The notes: a model not told the origin generated them from the letters alone. Numbered from the stretch's first letter, positions 1-12,590 are shown. The stretch: DNA of 64,000 bases from Lolium rigidum (GCF_022539505.1 NC_061514.1:248112124-248176123), one strand, 5' to 3'. Translations and numbers: made by a program.

Positions 1-694
1 AGTTGGTTCGGTTCTAATTTTTCTTGTTTGATCTCTTGTTATTATGGTACACGTATATACATAATTCAAAATTGTATATGAACTATCCATAGTTGTCTGC
101 TGGTAGAATTGGGCCACTTGCAGTGTGCTTTCAGGCTGAAGCTTTCGCTGCATATCAGGGCCTTATTGTTGTATGAAGATGGCATTGGGAAAATCATACT
201 GTAAACGGTTGCCTTGCTACTGAAGAATAGTCTCATAAGCTACATCGATGACCTCTCTCCGCCCCAGCCCTAATTCTGTCCATAATTCCTAATGCATTTA
301 TTCTAATAGATCTTTTTTTCATAGTTGATGCATGTTACCAAATTGGGTCGTACCTATGCTGACCATACATATGGATTTGCTCTGATTTAGCATTCTTGGT
401 TCAAACTGCCCACTCGGCTAATTTGCTCAGTTGGTTCGGTTCTAATTTTTCTTGTTTGTTCTCTTGTTATTATGGTACAGGTATATACATAATTCAAAAT
501 TGTATATGAACTATCCATAGTTGTCTGCTGGTAGAATTGGGCCACTTGCAGTGTGCTTTCAGGCTGAAGCTTTCGCTGCATATCAGGGCCTTATTGTTGT
601 ATGAAGATGGCATTGGGAAAATCATACTGTAAACGGTTGCCTTGCTACTGAAGAATAGTCTCATAAGCTACATCGATGACCTCTCTCCGCCCCA
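1..694. repeat. Direct tandem duplication, 428-bp period
   Basis: Bases 1-266 and 429-694 are nearly identical with no length difference, so the repeat period is 428 bp; the first copy is cut by the window edge. The copies differ at scattered single bases only. The 162-bp spacer at 267-428 is seen once. No protein is recognised. In copy 2 an open frame runs into a splice-donor-like GTGAGT near 724, so the duplicated block may include a piece of an exon, but that is weak. Confidence 0.85.
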
Positions 695-2487
695 TGCTAT
701 CATTGGTGAGAAGCCTCATTACAAGTGAGTTTATATCTGTAATTGTCAAATACTGTGCAAGATCATGTAGCAGTGCACATGGACGTGGTTGTTGACTAGC
801 TTTAGATTTAATCACGAGTTTTTATGTCTTGTCGTAAGTTCTTTGGCTGCCAGCGGTTCAGCTTCACACACAAGTTAGTGCAGTTCCTTTGCATTTTAAA
901 AAAAAGTATACGCACTTGATGACATGTACATGTACAGTTTCAGAGCGGATGTTGCGGCTGGGCAAGCAGTGCGGTGGTGGTCAGGTTTGCCAAGGTGGTT
1001 TGTGATGTATCTATTTAGTCAAAGATTTTTAAAGGATGCTGAGCGGTTTCTCCTAATAATTCTTCGACAAATATTGGTATCCACTGATAACTTCGTTTCG
1101 CCATTTTTCATCATATTATGCTTGAAGCATGGGAGTGCATTTCCTTAAGTGCTTTCACATATATTTAGGCACATATTGTACTTTCGCGAGTAGGTGTTTA
1201 TGTCGTCACAAAGTCATGCTTCTGATTGATACCCTCTTCCAAGAAAACCTGAAGAATAGGAGTTCTAAATACTACTTTGAACACGTTGTTTTTTATTTTT
1301 ATTGGGAGTATGGTATTTGTGCTAGCTGCAATTTTTTTAGTAGTGGCCCTGGAGTTGGACAGTGAATTGATTTGGCCAATCGGTCTGATTATACGTACAT
1401 TTTGTGAACAGTTCAGCGATCAGAAGGATAATTCTGGGATAACAATGGTAGCTGGCCACGGTCGTCTATTGTTTGCTTGCAGGTTCTTCTTGTTTAGAGT
1501 TTTCTTTCAGTTCATACTGGGAGGAGAAAGACAACATAGTGCAGACTGCACCTACGTGAGGAGAGACATGCAAATTAATGGAGGCTACGCATAGCGGAGT
1601 TTGTTAATCCACTACTCGCTTTTTTTCTTCTTCGTTGAATTATGGCCATCATCTGCTGTATGCATCCATGCTTTCTTAGTGATGGATTTTTATGCTTTCA
1701 CGAACAAGCTCTGCTCAGACCGTTTGATCATATTGCGCAAGAGAGACCTAGGAACTTTCAAGGTCATGAGGATCAAGTGAGTTCGTCTTTGGCATTCCTG
1801 GTAATTGCTCAGACCGTTAGCTATCCCCAAACAAGTGAACAATGCAACTTTTAAATTAAATAATAAAGTTTGATTTGCAAGCGCTATGTTTATTATGCAG
1901 CTCTTTTATGTACGACACAGTATAATTTAGTCTGACATAGTGTGGAGATATTATTGCGTAGCACGTTAACTGGGATTTATTTTTGGTCACTTCCTGGGTT
2001 GTATTAGTTTAGAGATATATAGAGGGACGTATTTATAATCGTTTCTTCCTTGTTCATCAGACCAGACCAGACCTTGCATACCTAATAGATTGAGAGGTAT
2101 CCAAAAGAGCTGAAAATAGAATCTTTGATTGCTGAAAATAACTAGAGCACAAAAATCATTGCTGAAAATAGCTAGGTCTGTAAAATCTGGATCCATGTGC
2201 AAGTATTTGCGCAAATATTGTAATGTACAATGCATTTGATTTAAGTAGTTGGCTTGTTGTAGCTAGATTGATTTATTTTTATTTGTGTGTTACTTTTTGT
2301 TCGTTTCATCCCATCATAAATGGGTAGACTTTTGAGGTCAAATAGGACACACGTACTCTTGATAAAACATTTTCGTTTAAATTATTGTGATTCTTCCATG
2401 TCTTGCCATGCAGACCACATTTCCTTTTAGGATGTTTTGAGGAAATACTCCCAATTTTTTCTTATATGGCTATATTTTTTTGTTAGT
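695..2487. other. Stretch without a recognisable gene
   Basis: AT-rich sequence with only short, unconvincing open frames on both strands. No family, domain or RNA gene was recognised. It may be interior sequence of the Helitron whose 3' end lies at 2488-2514, or the intron and 3' part of a gene lying to the left. Confidence 0.4.
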
Positions 2488-2514
2488 CGTGCGTTGCACG
2501 TGCAATCTTACTAG
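2488..2514 (+). mobile_element. Helitron-type 3' terminus
   Basis: A short hairpin (stem CGTGC at 2488-2492, loop GTT, stem GCACG at 2496-2500) is followed after 10 bases by CTAG (2511-2514) and then T. Plant Helitrons end in a hairpin about 10-12 nt before CTRR and insert between A and T, so this matches. The 5' end (TC...) would lie upstream and probably outside the window. No Rep/helicase is visible, so this would be a non-autonomous copy. Confidence 0.55.
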
Positions 2515-2942
2515 TGTTTATTTAAAGTAAATTGCATATTCTGAATCAAGTGACCGTAACGAGCTATGGCATGTACCATTTTTTTTTAGCAAAAAATGAT
2601 CTTGGTTATAAAAGGATTGAACAACCGGAATCCATTTACTGATGATACCTAGTTGGCATTGATAACAAGGATCCAATAAATTATGAGTTTAATAAACCCC
2701 TTTAGCAGAAATACCTATATTACTTGCTTCTCTTTATCAGACAATCATTTACTTATGGAAAACCCTTTGAGGACCGTGAATATACTTAACTTGCAGCGAT
2801 ACCACCGCACAAGCAAGTGACCGCGGTGGTACCAGAATCAGAAGTTGAGAGTTTTTTAATGGAAGGATCGAGCAGAGTCCGGTTTAAATTAATGAATCCT
2901 CCGTCACATACAAGGTTAAGTTAAGTTACATCGCTAGGATAT
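2515..2942. other. Stretch without a recognisable gene
   Basis: AT-rich spacer between the Helitron-type end and the Harbinger terminal repeat. No open frame or known repeat was recognised. Confidence 0.4.
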
Positions 2943-3057
2943 GGGCATCTCCAGCAGCGCGATGCAAACGGACGCTGAGCGACCGTTTTCGTCCGCCGTG
3001 ATCGGAAATGCGTCTGGGCCCTGCTCCAGACGGGCGACGCAAAGTGACCGGCCCGTT

Positions 3058-3107
3058 CGCGGAGACGCAAACCTAGCCCAAATATGCGCCAGGTTTGCGT
3101 CTCCGCG
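3058..3107. repeat. Perfect 17-bp inverted repeat in the Harbinger 5' region
   Basis: Bases 3058-3074 and 3091-3107 are perfect reverse complements separated by 16 bases (CGCGGAGACGCAAACCT and its complement). The arms repeat subterminal Harbinger motifs (GACGCAAAC). It could bind transposase or form a cruciform; function is inferred only from position. Confidence 0.8.
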
Positions 3108-3693
3108 GACGCTGCGCGGACGCGCCGAGCGTCCTCCATTTCTTACCCGGTCCCGCAAGTCAGGAACAGCGAAATCGACTACTTCGATTTGCTTCTTTTT
3201 CCCCTTCTTTGATGCCCTAGTGCGACGCCACCACCCCAACCCCACCCGCCGCCATCCCGGCTGCGGCGCCGCGAGTACTCGCCGTCGGCTCCGTTGTCGC
3301 CGCGCGGGAGAGCAGGATCGTACTCGCGGTTGGCTCCGGCGCGTACATGCCGGCTGTTTTGGGGCCAAACGTTGCCGGTTTCGCCGCCCTTCCGCGCCGC
3401 CCACGACCTGTTCGGTCAATTGCGCTGGTAGGTGTCTTCCCCTTTTTTCGGTGCTATTTGTGCGCCGCCATTGATCAACAGCTCGTACCCACGCAGATGG
3501 ACATGTGGCATATGGTGGAGAAGTTCCGCGCGGAGGTCGTTGACTCCTCTTCCGATGAGGAGTCCGATCGGTCGACGCGGACATTGGCAACTACTGCGGC
3601 CTCCATGATCCACGACTTCACCTCAATCCCGGGGCCGGAGCACCGGGGCTCGCTGAAGGGCGCTCCAAAACCTGCCGCGCAACGAGTGGCAGG

Positions 3694-5209
3694 TGATGAC
3701 CCACAAGTATAGGGGGTGTATCGTAGTACTTTCGATAAATAAGAGTGTCGAACCCAACGAGGAGCAGAAGGTGTTGACAAACAGTTTCGATGAAGGATTC
3801 ACTGTAAATGCTCACAGACAAGTATTCAGGGGATTTTGATGTAGCAGATGAATAAAGTACAAGTAAGTAAAATGCGAGAGAAATAATTGCAGCGAGTGGC
3901 CCAATCCTTTTTAGCACAAAGGACAAGCCGGTTTGTTTACTTATAATGACCAAACGTTTTCGAGGACACACGGGATTTTAGTCTAGTGCTTTCGCTACAT
4001 ACAGCTGATTAATCTTCATTGTTTTGATAAGTGTTGTGTGGGTGAACCTATGCTAATGTACCGCCCTTCCTAGGACTAATACATACTTGTGATTATACCC
4101 CTTGCAAGCATCCGCAACTACAAGAAAGTAATTAAGATAAATCTAACCACGGCCTTAAACTGCGAGATCCTGCGATCCCTCCCGCATCGATATACCAACG
4201 GGGGTTTAGGTTTCGTCACTCCGGCAACCCCGCAATTGGCAAACGAGTACAAGATGCATTCCCCTAGGCCCATAAATGGTGAAGTGTCGTGTAGTCGACG
4301 TTCACACGACACCACTAGAAGAATAACACCACAACTTAAATATCATAACATTGAATATTACTCAACCATAGTTCACTACTAACAATTAGACTTCACCCAT
4401 GTCCTCAAGAACTAAACGAACTACTCACGAGACATCATATGGAACATGATCAGAGGTGATATGATGATGAATAACAATCTGAACATAGACCTTGGTTCAA
4501 TGGTTTCACTCAATAGCATCAATAACAAGTAGAAATCAGTACCGGGAGAGTTTCCCCTATCAAACAATCAAGATCAAACCCAAATTGCTACAGCGGTGAC
4601 GATGTCCAGCGGTGGAGATGGCGGTGATGATGGTGGAGATGATGATGATGGTGATGGAGATGATGTCCAGCTCGATGGCGGTGACGATGGCGTCGATTTC
4701 CCCCTCCGGGAGGGAATTTCCCCGGCGGATTCCTGCCCGCCGGAGAGCTCTTTTCTCTGCTGGTGTTCTCCGCCCCGCAGGGGCGGCTGTAACCCTTCGT
4801 GAGGATTCCTCTGTGGCTTAGGTCTTCGGGACGAAGGGTTTCGCGAAGAAAAGGAGGCGAAAGAGGCCGAGGGGGCTCCACACCACATGGTGGCGCGGCC
4901 GGAGCCATGGGCCGCGCCACCCTATGGTGTGGGCCCACCCCGGGTCCAGCTGGCTCCCCCTTCGGCTTCCTCCGTCATCACGGAAAAATAGGATTTTCCG
5001 TAAAACTCCCTTCCACGAGTTGATCTTCCGAAATATCGCATCTGACGGTGCTTTTCCAGCGAGAATCCTGGCTCCGGTGCTCGATCTCCAAATAATCATG
5101 AAACATGCAAAATAGATGAAATAAGATAAGTATTGTGTCCCAATATGAAATATATCAATGAATAACAGCAAATTATGATATAAAATAGTGATGCAAATTG
5201 GACGTATCA
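3694..5209 (-). repeat. Element E 3' LTR (left)
   Basis: Begins TGATGACCCACAAG and ends GACGTATCA on the plus strand, so it has TG...CA ends. About 1.5 kb. A GAT/GGT-rich simple-sequence block lies at 4610-4690. It pairs with 12619-14147 at very high identity. Since pol is on the minus strand this is the 3' LTR and would carry the polyadenylation function. Confidence 0.93.
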
Positions 5210-5225
5210 ACTCCCCCCAAGCTTA
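5210..5225 (-). other. Polypurine tract of element E
   Basis: Directly next to the 3' LTR, the minus strand reads AAGCTTGGGGGGAGT, a purine-rich run that fits the primer for plus-strand DNA synthesis. Elements A and B have a related tract (AGCTTGGGGATGC) at the same position. Confidence 0.75.
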
Positions 5226-6985
5226 GACTTCGCTTGTCCCCAAGCGAAACTGAACTCGGTAAACAGGTCCACATGTTTATGGAGTGAAGAGTCGATAAAT
5301 AAAATACGGGCAAGAAGCATCATATTCATTCACACAAGACATTATAGTAAACAATTTCCTCCTACAACTCAACTTGAAACAAGTAAAAGGTAATCACAAA
5401 TAAAGGTGCATAAGGAATCATAATTGGTGATGGCAAACTTTGTTCTTGGTCAGAGAACATTTAACAGATTATATTCATCTATTGAGCAGCGCTCTCATAT
5501 TAAAGCTTATGGTAAACTTGCATACTCAATCATATTAATCATTGATGACTTTCAAGGCTATATTCATTCAGGTAAAACTTGTACTAAACAAGAAAGAGTA
5601 AAGACATGATGAAGCAAATCACAATATAATAGTTTGATCACAACAACTCAAATGCTTGCTTGAGATGGAGGGAAATAGGTTTACTGACTCAGCATAAAGT
5701 AAAAGACAGGCCCTTCGCAGAGGAAGCAGGGATTAAATCATGTGCTAGAGCTTTTTCAGTTTTGAAATCATATAAAGAGAATAAAAGTAAAATTTTGAGA
5801 GGTGTTTGTTGTTGTCAACGACTGGTAGCGGGTACTCTAACCCCCTTGCCAAACAGGCCTCCAAAGAGCGGCTCCCATGAAGGACGTTATCTCTACCAGC
5901 AAGGTAGATCATCCCTCTTCTCTTTTGTTTACACATGTATTTTAGTTTATTTAAGGATGACACTCCCCCCAACCTTTGCTTACACGAGCCATGGCTAACC
6001 GAATCCTCGGGTGCCTTCCAACAATCTCATACCATGGAGGAGTGTCTATTGCAAAATTAAGTTGCTTACTGATGAATCAGGGCAAAACATGTGAAGAGAA
6101 TTATTAATGAAAGTTCATTAATTGGGGCTGGGAACCCCGTTGCCAGCTCTTATTGCAAAATTATAGGATAAGTGGATGAAGCCACTAGTCCTTTAGTGGA
6201 GGCTGCCTAACAAGGCTGAAAGATAAAACACCACATACTTCCTCATGAGCTATAAAACATTGACACAAATAAGAAGTAATAAGTTTTGAATTGTTTAAAG
6301 GTAGCACATGAAGTATTTACTTGGAATGGCGAGAAAATACCATGCGGTAGGTAGGTATGGTGGACACAAATGGCATAGGTTTGGGTTCGAGGTTTGGATG
6401 CATGAGAAGTATTCCCTCTCGGTACAGGTCTTTGGCTAGCAAGGTTAATTAGCAAGCATAAGAGTTGAGGGAAACAAACAAATATACATGTGATAGAAAC
6501 AATCATGCATCTTACTTGTAAGCACAAACAGTTTTAACTTTAGAATACTAAGCTAAGAGCTGATAAGAAAGATAATAACATCTTCTACATTTGTTTCCTC
6601 TATTCTTCTAAAACTCAAAGTGTTGTTGCTATTGACCATTGCTAAGTTTGCCAAAGCCAAATAGATTAACTCAATGCTCCCAAAGTGGTACCAATACTAA
6701 AATCAAGATCAATCATATAATAGAAATTGCAAACTAAAATAAGGTGTGCAATATGTAAATGATAAGACTTCTCATTAATATTCCATAACGATAACTCACA
6801 CCAAGGGATACATAGACAAACTAAAGGAGAGATACTTCCACACTGCAACCCATCTCATACGATAACTTCCCTACTCATGATATGACATTACTTGATAGTA
6901 AAAAGTAAAAGGTAATGATAATGTGATACCGCGGCACTCCCCCAAGCTTGGAACAAACCAAGGGAATGCCAATACCGATGATGGA
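5226..6985 (-). other. Element E 3' internal non-coding region
   Basis: About 1.8 kb between the small spliced ORF and the polypurine tract. No long open frame. Blocks at about 5640-6000 and 6000-6540 are clearly similar to 49500-50360 in element B and to the matching part of A (e.g. 44580-44720), so the autonomous and non-autonomous elements share this region. It may hold packaging or replication signals. Confidence 0.65.
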
Positions 6986-7444
6986 TTACTCCTTTGGTGA
7001 TGGTGATGATGAATCCCTCATGCGCTTCTTACAGATCTCCTTCAGCTTCAGCTTCTCAGCTTGGCAAATCTGCACTAAGTCTCGAAGAGATTCATTGTTA
7101 TCCGAAGTCGGTGATGGCGAACCTGTGACGGGCATCAAGTAATATCCCAGCATTCTACGGAGTCGGTAATTCTCCTCCCTGAGTATCTCCACTTCCCTTC
7201 TTAGAGCCCGGTATTGACCGCAAAACTCATCGGTAGTCCGCAGAGCTTCTTCCAGCGCGAGGGAAAGAGTCGAGGCCGAGAGCAGGGGGTAAGGGTCCAC
7301 TGCAAGTTATGAGAGAAAGAACGACGAGTATCAACGAGATCCCACCAAGACTTGCTTACTCCCCACGACTTGTTGCTCTTGCTTTGACGACACCCTTTTC
7401 ACTTCTTCCTTCGAAGGCCCCTTGCCCTTGTTGTCGGAGGCCAT
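6986..7444 (-). CDS. Small spliced coiled-coil ORF downstream of pol in element E
   Basis: Unrecognised protein in the position where Athila elements may carry an env-like ORF. Exon 1 runs from ATG 7444 to 7360 (28 codons plus one base, rich in Lys/Ser/Gln). A GTAAGC donor at 7359-7354 and a TTGCAG acceptor ending at 7300 define a 60-nt intron; exon 2 runs 7299-6986 and keeps the frame, giving about 132 residues. Exon 2 has a Leu/Arg/Glu heptad-like stretch (EVEILREENYRLRRML) and a second charged helix (EKLKLKEICKKR), so a coiled coil is likely; the C-terminus is Ser/Pro-rich. There is no signal peptide or membrane helix, so it is not a classical Env. The splice sites are predictions. A TATA box lies 93 bp upstream. 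Confidence 0.5.
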
Positions 7445-7536
7445 AGTGCTCCTAGATTGAAAATAGATCTTGGCAGAAACAGCTCGAAACAAAACACGTC
7501 GAGAAAACGATATACGGACCTCCAGGGGACCGGGGG

Positions 7537-7544
7537 ATTTTATA
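7537..7544 (-). promoter_or_regulatory. TATA box of an internal promoter in element E
   Basis: The minus strand reads TATAAAAT, followed by a C-rich stretch, 93 bp before the ATG at 7444. Spacing fits a transcription start near 7510. It lies after the pol stop codon, so it would drive only the small downstream ORF, separately from the LTR promoter. Confidence 0.45.
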
Positions 7545-7781
7545 ATAAAATTTTTCGGAACAAACGGAAAGTACCGGATCGAACCGAGTCGGAAAGGGGC
7601 AACGAGGCGGCCGGACCATAGGTTGGCGTGGGCCCGAGTCGGGCCGCGCCGGCCTGTGGTGGCACCCCCTCGTGCGTCTTTTCCACTCCGTTTCGATCTC
7701 GTAATTTTTCTTATTTTCCAAAAACAACAAAAATAATGTTCGGAAAGTAAATCGCGAACTTTTCATTACCAGTACTGTTAC

Positions 7782-9080
7782 CTATTCAAAGTTGAGTTCT
7801 GGCGGACTGTCAATTTGTCCCTTGATGAAAGCCTCCAGTGTTTCCACTCGAATAATATCAACATCAACATTATAAGAATCACCGAGATATAATGCTTGAG
7901 TCTTTGTCCATTCACCACTTGCGTAGCATTGCCTTGGAGAGAGCTAATTTTAATTGCTCCACGAACGATACACCTCCTCAACAACATATGGTCCTTCCCA
8001 TTTCGAGAGTAATTTCCCTGCAAAGAATGCGAGACGAGACCGATACAATAGGACTTTATCCCCAATATTAAACTCTCTTTTGATGATCCTTCTATCATGC
8101 CATTTTTTAACTTTTTCTTTAAAGAGTTTAGCATTTTCATAAGCTTCACTTCTTCATTCATCTAGAGAACTTAATTGTAGCAACCTCTTATCACCGGCAA
8201 GTTTAGGATCTTTATTTAATTCTCTAACGACCCGATAAGCTTTGTGTTCTAGTTCTAAAGGTAAATGACAAGCTTTTCCGTAAACCATTTTATAAGGTGA
8301 CATTCCCATGGGGTTTTCATAAGCAGTTCTATAAGCCCATAGTGCGTCTTTCAATTTACTAGCCCAATTCTTTCTAGATTTATTAACGGTTTTCTGCAAG
8401 ATAGATTTAATTTCTCTATTTGATAGTTCTACTTGACCACTACTTTGAGGGTGATAAGCGGAAGCAATTCTATGATTAATACCATACTTAGCAAGAGTTT
8501 TTTCTAAAACCTCCATGAATAAAATGAGAACCTCCATCGGTCATAATATATCTAGGTACTCCAAATCTAGGAAAAATAACATCTAAAAGCATTTTTAAAG
8601 AGGTCTCACCATCGGCACTTTTTGTAGGTATGGCTTCCACCCATTTAGTAACATAATCAACGGCAACAAGTATATGAGTGTTACCTTTTGAAGAGGAAAA
8701 GGTCCCATGAAGTCAAATCCCCAACAATCAAACGGTTCAATAACAAGAGTATAATTCATAGGCATTTCATTGCGTACGGAGATATTACCAACCCTTTGAC
8801 ATTCATCACAAGATAAAATAAACTTCCTTGCATCTTTGAAGAGAGTTGGCCAATAAAAACCTGATTGTAGAACCTTTTGCGCGGTTCTATCTCCGGCGTG
8901 ATGTCCTCCATAAGCACTACCATGACATTTACTCAATATCTCTTGTTGTTCATATTCGGGAACACACCTTCGCATAATACCATCCACTCCTTCTTTATAT
9001 AAGTGTGGGTCATCCCAGAAATAATGCCTCAAGTCATAAAAGAATTTCCTCCTCTGCTTAGCTGAAAAGGTTGGAGGCAA
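7782..9080 (-). pseudogene. Element E integrase
   Basis: C-terminal part of the Gypsy polyprotein; it inserts the cDNA into the genome. The zinc-binding HHCC region is visible (GGHHAGD near 8900, CDEC near 8800), followed by the DDE core: first Asp in FDFMGPFP (near 8700), second in the TDGGSHF region (near 8535), Glu within [11 protein letters not shown] (near 8420). The C-terminal tail ends at the stop at 7782-7784. Frame breaks are seen near 8690 (one T short), near 8505 (extra A in an A run), near 8160 and near 7955 (a disturbed CTG). The breaks could be partly artefactual. Confidence 0.85.
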
Positions 9081-9108
9081 GTACTTGGAAACAATAAAGT
9101 TAGCATAA

Positions 9109-10628
9109 TCAGCATACCAAGGAGCTGTCTCGCGAGCTCACCTTTATTACAGCCAATTGTTCATTTGGAAAACTATCATTAACAGGAACGGGATCATAAG
9201 CAATATTTTCCAATCTAGACAAATTATCGGCAACGGGATTATCGGCACCTTTCCTATCTACAATATGTAAATCAAATTCTTGCAAAAGAAGCACCCATCT
9301 AATAAGCCTCGGCTTAGCATCTTTCTTTGTCATAAGGTATCTAATTGCAGCATGATCGGTATGAATTGTAACTTTTGAATCAAAAATATAAGATCTAAAT
9401 TTATCACAAGCAAAGACTACGGCTAACAATTCTTTTTCGGTAGTAGCATAATTTCTTTGAGCAGCGTCCAGAGTCTTGCTAGCATAATGAATAACATTTA
9501 ATTTTTTATCTACTCGCAGTCCAAGAACAGCGCCTACAGCAAAATCACTAGCATCACACATAATTTCAAAAGGTAAATTCCAATCAGGAGGTTCAACTAT
9601 AGGAGCAGTTGTTAAGGCTTTCTTTAGAGTTTCAAAAGCTCCTTACAATCATCATCAAAAACAAAAGGTACATCTTTTTGAAGAAGATTAGTAAGAGGCT
9701 TTGAAATTTTGGAGAAATCTTTAATAAATCTCCTATAAAACCCAGCATGACCAAGAACACTACGAATACCTTTAACATCCCTTGGATAGGGCATCTTCTC
9801 AATAGCTTCAACTTTAGCTCTATCAACTTCGATACCTCTCCCGGAAATTTTATGTCCCAATACAATTCCTTCATTAACCATAAAGTGGCATTTCTCCCAA
9901 TTAAGAACAAGGTTAGTTTCTTCACATCTCTGCAAAACTTTATCAAGGTTTCGCAAGCAACTATCAAAAGAATTCCCGTAGACGAGAAAAATCATCCATG
10001 AATACTTCCACAATACTCTCACAAAAGCCATGAAAAATAGCAGACATGCATCTTTGAAAAGTAGCGAGGAGCATTACATAAACCAAAAGGCATACGCCTA
10101 TAAGCATAAGTTCCATAGGGACAAGTAAAAGTGGTTTTCTCTTGATCTTTAGCTTTAACGACAATTTGTGAAAACCCAGAATAACCATCAAGAAAGCAAA
10201 AATGAGTATTTTTAGACAATCTCTCTAGCATTTGATCAATAAATGGTAAAGGGTAATGATCTTTTTTAGTAACTTTATTAACTTTTCGATAATCAATGCA
10301 CATTCTATACCCTACAACTACTCTTTGAGGTATGAGCCTATCATTATCATTAGGCACAACAGTCATTCCTCCTTTCTTAGGAACGCAATGCACATGACTA
10401 ACCCATCTACTATCAGCAATAGGATATATAATACCAGCTTCAAGAAGTCGTAATACCTCGTTTCTTACCACATCCTTCATCTTGGGAATTAGGCAACGGC
10501 TGAGGTTCAACAACAGGCTTCACATCATCTTCCATATTAATGGCATGTTGGCAAATAGAGGGAGAAATCCCCTTCAAGTCATCAAGAGTATAGCCAATAG
10601 CACCTCGGTGTTTCTTCAATATTTGCAA
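9109..10628 (-). pseudogene. Element E reverse transcriptase and RNase H
   Basis: RT copies the element's RNA and RNase H removes the template. RT motifs: CIDYRKVNK (near 10300), FLDGYSGFSQ (near 10190), RRMPFGLCNAP (near 10085) and the catalytic FMDD (near 10000). RNase H begins with [14 protein letters not shown] (9561) and continues through [11 protein letters not shown] and TDHAA. Frame changes occur at CGAG 10065-10068 and CGAG 9983-9986; in each case reading CAG restores the family frame. Another single-base loss lies near 9645. With those corrected, the enzyme would look intact. Confidence 0.88.
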
Positions 10629-10713
10629 TAATCTTTCTTCTTCAAACTACGTAAGCTTAGAACTAATAATAACGGGATATATTTTCTTATCATCAATATG
10701 AGCATATTTAAGA

Positions 10714-11442
10714 TTATCGAGGCAAAGGCTTTAAATCAAAAACAGGATCTTCCTTTGGTGGCGGTGTTGTACCCAAGTCTTCCACTAGGTAAATCATGCT
10801 TGAGAATAGGTTGGCGAAGAAAAATCTCCTCAAGCTCATCTCTTTCTTTCCTAAAAATTTCACTCTCGCTATCCTCCAAATGTTGCTGCAAAGGATTATT
10901 AGGAACAAGAACAATAGATGCACATTGCTCCATTTTAAAATCATTACTAGGCAAATCAGCTTTATAAGGAGTTTTAGTAAATTTAGAGAAGTTAAACTCA
11001 TAAGATTCACCAGCAAATTTAGTCAAAATTTTCTCTTTCTTGCAATCTATAATAGCTCCACAAGTATTTAGAAAAGGTCTACCAAAAATGATAGGACAAT
11101 AATCACTAGCGAGCAGAACCAAGTACCAAAAAGTCAGCAGGATATTTAATCTTACCACATAGAACTTCCACATCTCGAACAATACCAATTGGAGAAATAG
11201 TTTCTCTATTAGCTCGACTGAATAACCACATCAATATCTTCAAGTTCACAAGAATCAATTTCGTGCATAATCTCCGTGTAAAGCTCATAAGGAATAGCAC
11301 TAACACTTGCACCAATATCACATAAACCATAATAGCAATGATCACCAATTCTAACGAGATAGCATAGGAACACTAGCTTGTTTGGGTTTATTAGGATGTG
11401 AAACAATATTAGAAGCATCTTCACGGAAAATAATATGACCAT
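10714..11442 (-). pseudogene. Element E aspartic protease region
   Basis: Retroviral-type protease segment between gag and RT that processes the polyprotein. The active-site motif is DIGAS (near 11320), in place of the more usual DTGAS/DSGAS; a GRPFL motif lies near 11075. Downstream comes an acidic linker (DSESEIFRKERDELEE) leading to RT. Frame changes are near 11220 and at CGAG 11110-11113. Confidence 0.75.
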
Positions 11443-11574
11443 CCTCTACATTTTCGAGTCACAAGATCTTTAACTATGGCAACGACGGAGTTCAACTTTT
11501 ATTTGTTCTTCGGGTTCTCTAGGTTTTTTTTCACTTTTATGAACCGCACTATTTATAACGAGTACTCTTTCATT

Positions 11575-12504
11575 TTAGCGAGGAAAAGGAGTTTTTTCAA
11601 TATAAGCTTCGAGAATAACACGATCAACGGTTTCAACTACAACACACTTATTAATAGATGAATCAATTTTATCTTTATACGGTTCATGATACTTATCAAA
11701 ATTCTTCTTAGGCAATTCATAATGAGAGGCAAAAGCTTTATAAAGGTTTGCGGCAACTTGAGAATCAAGACCATATGTAGCACTCATATTACGAAATGTA
11801 TCGATATCCATAAAAGCTTCAATGCATTTATAATCATAAATTATACCTGATTCTCTATCTTTGTCGTTCTCCCAACCTTCAGTATTTTCTTGGATCCGAT
11901 CAAGAAGGTCCCTTTTAAACTCTTCTTTATTGCGTGTAAATAATCCAGAACAAGAAGTATCCAGCAAGGTCTTGTCTTGAAAAGAAAGTCTTGCATAGAA
12001 ATTATCAATAATAACATTACCAGGAAGCTCATGAATGGGGCATTTGAGCATTAAAGACTTCAATCTCCCCCAAGCTTGGGCAATACTCTCTCCATCATGA
12101 GGCCAGAAATTATATATGCGGTTCCGATCTTTGTGAATTTCACTTGGAGGATAAAATTTGGAATAAAATAAAGGCACAATGTCCTCCCAATCAAGAGAAT
12201 CACCATTCTTCAGCAATTTATACCAATGCGCCGCTTTACCAGACGGCGATATAGAGAATAGCTTCTTCCTAACTTCATTCATAGCAATACTGCACATTTG
12301 AATAACCCGCATAATTCATGCAAAAACGAGTAAATGATCACCGGGATGGACGGTTCCATCCCCTTCATAGCGGTTATCCATAACATGTTCAATAATTTTC
12401 ATAGGTATTTTATATGGTATCACTTCCTCACCTGGCGCCTCATCCACTACCGTTGCAGTAGTAGTAGATTTCCCAAATAGAAATTGAAGAGAAGATCTCT
12501 CCAT
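11575..12504 (-). pseudogene. Element E gag
   Basis: Capsid protein of the retrotransposon. ATG at 12504; the retrotransposon gag domain spans roughly 12250-11900 (HWYKLLKNGDSLDWEDIV, then FYPPSE and an AWGRLKSLM helix). The frame changes at CGAG 12327-12330 and again at CGAG 11579-11582; both are restored by reading CAG. No CCHC zinc knuckle is visible in the part read. Confidence 0.85.
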
Positions 12505-12590
12505 AATGACTTATAGCAGCAGGCAGAAATAAAATCAGCACAAACGGTAAAGGTTTTCCTTACCAATTCCGCTTACCAATAGCGCTTCAC

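Noticed and set aside
4574..5210. Open frames of 100-130 codons in the element E LTRs (also 13504-14064)
   Set aside because: They cover GAT-repeat and GC-rich LTR sequence, differ between the two LTRs, and have low-complexity His/Ser/Pro content.
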